The notes beneath the pieces are model-generated. The model searched no databases. It saw nothing but the letters and a program-made list of their open reading frames with translations, and was not told the origin of the DNA. Shown piece by piece: positions 60,773 through 64,000 of a stretch of DNA of 64,000 bases; position 1 is the first letter of the stretch; every line of letters begins with the position of its first letter. Made by a program: the position numbers and the translations under genes. The stretch covers positions 1-64,000 of the forward strand of contig CAJFVX010000049.1 of NCBI GenBank assembly GCA_904420585.1, in the 5' to 3' direction. This DNA comes from Candidatus Howiella intestinavium (lineage in GTDB: Bacteria > Bacillota > Clostridia > Oscillospirales > Acutalibacteraceae).

Positions 60773-61831
60773 CTATCTGCCGCTGTACATTTTTTCGTAA
60801 TAGGCCTGGTACTGGCCGCTGGTCACATGCTCCATCCACTCTTTATGGTTCAAATACCACCGGATGGTCTTTTCGATTCCCACTTCAAAGGTGGTTTCGG
60901 GATACCAGCCCAGTTCGTTCTTAATCTTCTCCGGGTCGATGCCGTACCGGCGGTCATGGCCCTTCCGGTCGGTCACATGCTTGATGAGCTGCTCGCCCAC
61001 TTCCCCGTCCACATGCTCCCGGATATAGGCGAGGATGGTCTTGACGATGGTAAGGTTGGGCCGCTCGTTATGGCCGCCGATGTTGTACACCTCGCCCGGA
61101 CGGCCGTCCCTGGCCACCATATCGATGGCCTTGCAGTGGTCCTCCACATACAGCCAGTCCCGCACCTGCATGCCGTCGCCGTACACCGGCAGTTCCTTAT
61201 GCCCCAGGGCGTTGTTGATCATCAGGGGAATCAGCTTTTCGGGGAACTGGTAGGGGCCGTAGTTGTTGGAGCAGCGGGTGATATTCACCGGGAATTTATA
61301 GGTATCGGCATAGGCCTTGACAAACAGGTCGGCCGACGCCTTGCTGGAGGAATAGGGGCTGTGGGGATCCAAGGGGGTGGTCTCGGTAAAGTACCCCTCC
61401 GCACCCAGGGAACCGTAGACCTCGTCGGTGGAAACCTGCAGATACTTGCAGCCCGGTTTATACTGGTCGTCCCCCGTCTGCCAGGCCTTTTTGGCACAGT
61501 TGAGCAGGTTCACCGTGCCCAGCACATTGGTGCGCACGAAAATCTCCGGGTCGCTGATGGACCGGTCCACATGGCTTTCGGCGGCGAAATTGATGACATA
61601 ATCAAAATCATAGGCCGCAAAAAGGGCTTCCATGGCCTCCTTGTCGCAGATGTCCGCCTGCTTGAAAATATAGTTAGGATTCTGCTCTGCATCCCGCAGG
61701 TTTTCCAGATTGCCGGCATAGGTCAGCTTGTCCACATTGACAATGCGGATATCCGGGTATTTTTCCAGCATATACAGGATAAAATTGGAGCCGATAAAGC
61801 CGGCGCCGCCGGTCACCAGATAGGTCTTCAT
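60773..61831 (-). CDS. rfbB: dTDP-glucose 4,6-dehydratase
   Basis: A 352-residue RmlB short-chain dehydrogenase: GGAGFIGSNFILYML (NAD loop), HVDRSISDPEIFVRTNVLGT, the Tyr-Lys pair in PYSSSKASADLFV, and NNYGPYQFPEKLIPLMI. It makes dTDP-4-keto-6-deoxyglucose. It starts 7 bp after rfbD's stop and lies 56 bp before rfbC. Confidence 0.97.
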   Translation of the reverse strand: MKTYLVTGGAGFIGSNFILYMLEKYPDIRIVNVDKLTYAGNLENLRDAEQNPNYIFKQADICDKEAMEALFAAYDFDYVINFAAESHVDRSISDPEIFVRTNVLGTVNLLNCAKKAWQTGDDQYKPGCKYLQVSTDEVYGSLGAEGYFTETTPLDPHSPYSSSKASADLFVKAYADTYKFPVNITRCSNNYGPYQFPEKLIPLMINNALGHKELPVYGDGMQVRDWLYVEDHCKAIDMVARDGRPGEVYNIGGHNERPNLTIVKTILAYIREHVDGEVGEQLIKHVTDRKGHDRRYGIDPEKIKNELGWYPETTFEVGIEKTIRWYLNHKEWMEHVTSGQYQAYYEKMYSGR

Positions 61832-61837
61832 ATGGGC

Positions 61838-62725
61838 TTATTCCCCTTCCTTGTAATTTTGGAAAAAGCTGCGCAGAGCGTCCTCCCAATGGCGCATCTC
61901 GTCCCCCACTGTACAGCGGAGCATCCGGTTGTCCAAAGCCGAATAGGCCGGCCGCTTGGTGGGGCTGGGATAATCGTCGGAGGTGCAGGGGGTTACGGTG
62001 CAGGGGATACCTGCCAATTCCACAATCTTACAGGCAAAGTCATACCAGGAGCACTCCCCCGCCGCCGTGCAGTGGTAGACGCCGTATTCCTCACTGGCTG
62101 CGATTTTCAGCACATGATGGGCCAAATCGGCGGCGCTGGTGGGGTTGCCCCGCTGGTCGTTCACCACCGTCAGGGCTCCCTCTGCTCTGGCCTTGCGCAG
62201 AATGCTCTTGACAAAATTCCCGCCCTCGTAGCCGTACAGCCAGGCCGTGCGCACGATAAAATAGCGGGAACAGAATTCCCGGACATACTGCTCCCCCAGA
62301 TATTTGGAGGCCCCATAGGCGCTCTGGGGACAGCAGACGTCCCACTCGCTGTAGGGCTTCTTTCCGTCCCCGGCGAATACATAATCGGTGGAGACGTGGA
62401 GCAGCTTGGCGCCCACCGCCTCGGCCGCCCTTGCCAGATTCCGGGGGCCGATGGCATTGCCCTTCATGGCCGCGTCCGGATCCCGCTCACAGCCGTCCAC
62501 ATTGGTCATAGCGGCGCAGTTGAGGATGACATCCGGCCGCTCTGCCTGCACAAAGGCAGACACGGCGTCCTTATCGGCAATATCCAAATCGGGCAGGTCC
62601 GCGCCCGTCACCTGTGCGCCCCGGAAGGCGGCGGGGATATCCCCCAGTTCCGACCGGCCGGCAGCCAGGATTTTGGTAAGTTCCCGCCCCAGCTGGCCTT
62701 TACATCCCACGATTAAAACCTTCAT
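61838..62725 (-). CDS. rfbD: dTDP-4-dehydrorhamnose reductase
   Basis: A 295-residue RmlD reductase. GCKGQLGRELTKIL (nucleotide loop), the SDR Tyr-Lys in SAYGASKYLGEQYV, and HVSTDYVFAGDGKKPYSEWD are typical. It makes dTDP-L-rhamnose from the epimerised ketosugar. GGAGG lies ahead of the ATG. Confidence 0.95.
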   Translation of the reverse strand: MKVLIVGCKGQLGRELTKILAAGRSELGDIPAAFRGAQVTGADLPDLDIADKDAVSAFVQAERPDVILNCAAMTNVDGCERDPDAAMKGNAIGPRNLARAAEAVGAKLLHVSTDYVFAGDGKKPYSEWDVCCPQSAYGASKYLGEQYVREFCSRYFIVRTAWLYGYEGGNFVKSILRKARAEGALTVVNDQRGNPTSAADLAHHVLKIAASEEYGVYHCTAAGECSWYDFACKIVELAGIPCTVTPCTSDDYPSPTKRPAYSALDNRMLRCTVGDEMRHWEDALRSFFQNYKEGE

Positions 62726-62758
62726 AGAAACCTCCCTGTGTCTTCCCGGCTGCCGGGG

Positions 62759-63643
62759 TTACGGCTGCCGGGGCTTGACCATCTCGGCCACCTGGTAAAG
62801 ATACTGGCCGTATTCGGTGGTTTTCAGCCTGTCTGCCTGGGATAAAAGGGCCTGCTTGTCAATCCAGCCGTTGCGGTAGGCGATTTCCTCCAGGCAGGCG
62901 ATATACAGCCCCTGCCGGGTCTGCACCGCCTCCACGAAATTGGCGGCGGCCAGCATAGAACGATGGTTGCCCGTATCCAGCCAGGCCATCCCCCGGCCGA
63001 AAAGCTCCACCTTCAGCTTGCCTGCGGCAAGATAGACGTTGTTTACGGCCGTTATCTCAATTTCCCCCCGGGCGGAGGGCTTGACCTGCCGGGCGATATC
63101 CACCACCTGGTTGTCGTAAAAATACAAACCCGGCACTGCGTAGCTGGATTTGGGGTTCTGGGGCTTCTCTTCAATGGAGAGCACATTCCCCTGCCCGTCG
63201 AACTCCACCACGCCGAAATCCCGCGGATTGCTCACATGATACCCGAATATGGTGGCCCCATCCTTCCGGGCCGCCGCCGAACGCAGCCGTTCGGTAAAGG
63301 CGTAGCCGTAAAAGATATTGTCCCCCAAAACCAGGCAGACATGATCGTTTCCGATAAAGGACGCCCCTACAATAAAGGCGTCGGCCAGTCCCCGGGGCTT
63401 TTCCTGCACGGCATAGGAAATATCCATGCCGATTTGGCTTCCGTCCCCGAAGAGGTTCTTAAAGCTGTCGATATCCCGGGGGGTGGAAATGACCAGCACC
63501 TCCCGGATACCCGCCAGCATCAGGGTGGACATGGGATAATAGATCATGGGCTTGTCGTATACGGTTAAAATCTGCTTGGAAACCGCTATGGTGGAGGGAT
63601 ACAGCCGTGTGCCGGCCCCGCCGGCCAGGATGATGCCTTTCAT
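62759..63643 (-). CDS. rfbA: Glucose-1-phosphate thymidylyltransferase
   Basis: A 294-residue nucleotidyltransferase starting [41 protein letters not shown], with [13 protein letters not shown] and [15 protein letters not shown] acceptor sites ([15 protein letters not shown]). It makes dTDP-glucose. It opens the rhamnose pathway, with a likely gene order rfbA-D-B-C-wzx reading leftwards. Confidence 0.97.
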   Translation of the reverse strand: MKGIILAGGAGTRLYPSTIAVSKQILTVYDKPMIYYPMSTLMLAGIREVLVISTPRDIDSFKNLFGDGSQIGMDISYAVQEKPRGLADAFIVGASFIGNDHVCLVLGDNIFYGYAFTERLRSAAARKDGATIFGYHVSNPRDFGVVEFDGQGNVLSIEEKPQNPKSSYAVPGLYFYDNQVVDIARQVKPSARGEIEITAVNNVYLAAGKLKVELFGRGMAWLDTGNHRSMLAAANFVEAVQTRQGLYIACLEEIAYRNGWIDKQALLSQADRLKTTEYGQYLYQVAEMVKPRQP

Positions 63644-63694
63644 GGATTTCTCACCTTTCGCAATTCACTTTTTGTTTGCAGACAACAGCGGCGC

Positions 63695-64000
63695 TTACTG
63701 TGCAGAATCTCCCTTTTGCGCCTGCCGCTTTTCTATCAGACGGCGGACAGGTCTGGCGCAAAATTCGAAAATGGGATCGCGCATGGCCTCCTGCCCATAG
63801 GTAAGCCGGATAAAATACACATACCAGCCCAAAAACAGGAAGAACAAATAATTCAGCAGCTGGGTATACGGATAAATCAAAATATTGTCCACCATGCTGA
63901 TAATACCAAAACCCAGCAAACAGGACAGCAGGGCGATAAGCAATCGGCGATCCGGCGTATCCGCTTTTTTTCTTAATACATTGCGCACGGTTATCTGCAG
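63695..64000 (-). CDS. Partial membrane protein, O-antigen ligase-like C terminus
   Basis: A truncated ORF open through the window's edge (upstream codons CTG CAG ATA ACC before the in-window start-like codon). At least 100 residues contain two TM helices (LLIALLSCLLGFGIISMVDN and LNYLFFLFLGWYVYFIRL), and the D-N-I-x-x-Y-P pattern resembles the C terminus of O-antigen ligase/polymerase proteins. It sits upstream of rfbA and is probably part of the same glycan cluster. Confidence 0.55.
   Translation of the reverse strand: MQITVRNVLRKKADTPDRRLLIALLSCLLGFGIISMVDNILIYPYTQLLNYLFFLFLGWYVYFIRLTYGQEAMRDPIFEFCARPVRRLIEKRQAQKGDSAQ

Noticed and set aside
60749..62716. 655-codon plus-strand ORF across rfbB and rfbD
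   Set aside because: Shadow of two strongly supported rhamnose genes.
1..64000. CRISPR arrays, insertion sequences, rRNA and ordinary tRNA genes
   Set aside because: No repeat-spacer array, transposase ORF, rRNA or cloverleaf tRNA other than tmRNA was seen on reading both strands.

Overview
The window is chromosomal DNA from a fairly GC-rich, Gram-positive, probably anaerobic Clostridia-type bacterium (Oscillospiraceae or a relative is my inference). The evidence is the mix of hemZ, a SpoVB-like flippase, a dap operon under a lysine riboswitch, a CpsBCD-type phosphoregulatory cassette, a sortase, dockerin and cohesin domains, and sigma-A-like promoters with TTGACA-17-TATAAT spacing.

Layout. 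0-6.2 kb: tmRNA and smpB, an amidohydrolase with a membrane-anchored GxGYxYP-type protein, a TIGR04076 protein, an MFS transporter, and a divergent pair of tiny DNA-binding proteins (HTH and ribbon-helix-helix). 6.3-11.7 kb: a polar amino acid ABC importer, a LysR regulator and a divergent flavodoxin-cupin-aldo/keto reductase operon. 11.7-18.7 kb: a two-component system, queA, and the lysine-riboswitch operon asd-dapA-dapB-ACT. 18.7-27.2 kb: a MacAB-like permease/adaptor pair without an ATPase, a lipoprotein, then a co-directional eight-gene run for exopolysaccharide control (CpsC, CpsD, CpsB, VanZ, sugar transferase) that continues into a sortase substrate, a sortase and a membrane protein. 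27.4-35.5 kb: plant-polysaccharide genes, with a cytoplasmic GH51 arabinofuranosidase and a huge secreted GH28-like, dockerin-bearing enzyme. 35.8-49.6 kb: a long co-directional housekeeping block (recJ, relA, dtd, MBL, hemZ, nucleoside kinase, zinc ribbon, purine nucleoside phosphorylase, MTA/SAH nucleosidase, spoVB, mazG, HU, rqcP). 49.7-58.7 kb: an AT-rich island with a nucleotidyltransferase-like gene, then a 2497-residue M26 (ZmpB/IgA-protease-like) metalloprotease carrying cohesin-like and dockerin domains. 58.7-64 kb: dTDP-rhamnose genes (rfbA-D-B-C), a Wzx-type flippase and a truncated O-antigen-ligase-like end.

The most unusual object is the M26 protein. It runs signal peptide, cohesin-like domain, two membrane segments, type I dockerin, four long repeats, GLUG-like M26 N region, HExxH catalytic domain and a second GLUG-like segment. 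Together with the dockerin on the GH28-like enzyme 16 kb away, it suggests a small cohesin/dockerin cell-surface system linking a protease and a pectin-active enzyme. Other points of interest are the fusion of exopolysaccharide and sortase genes into one run, and the HTH/RHH divergent pair with a mirror-symmetric control region.
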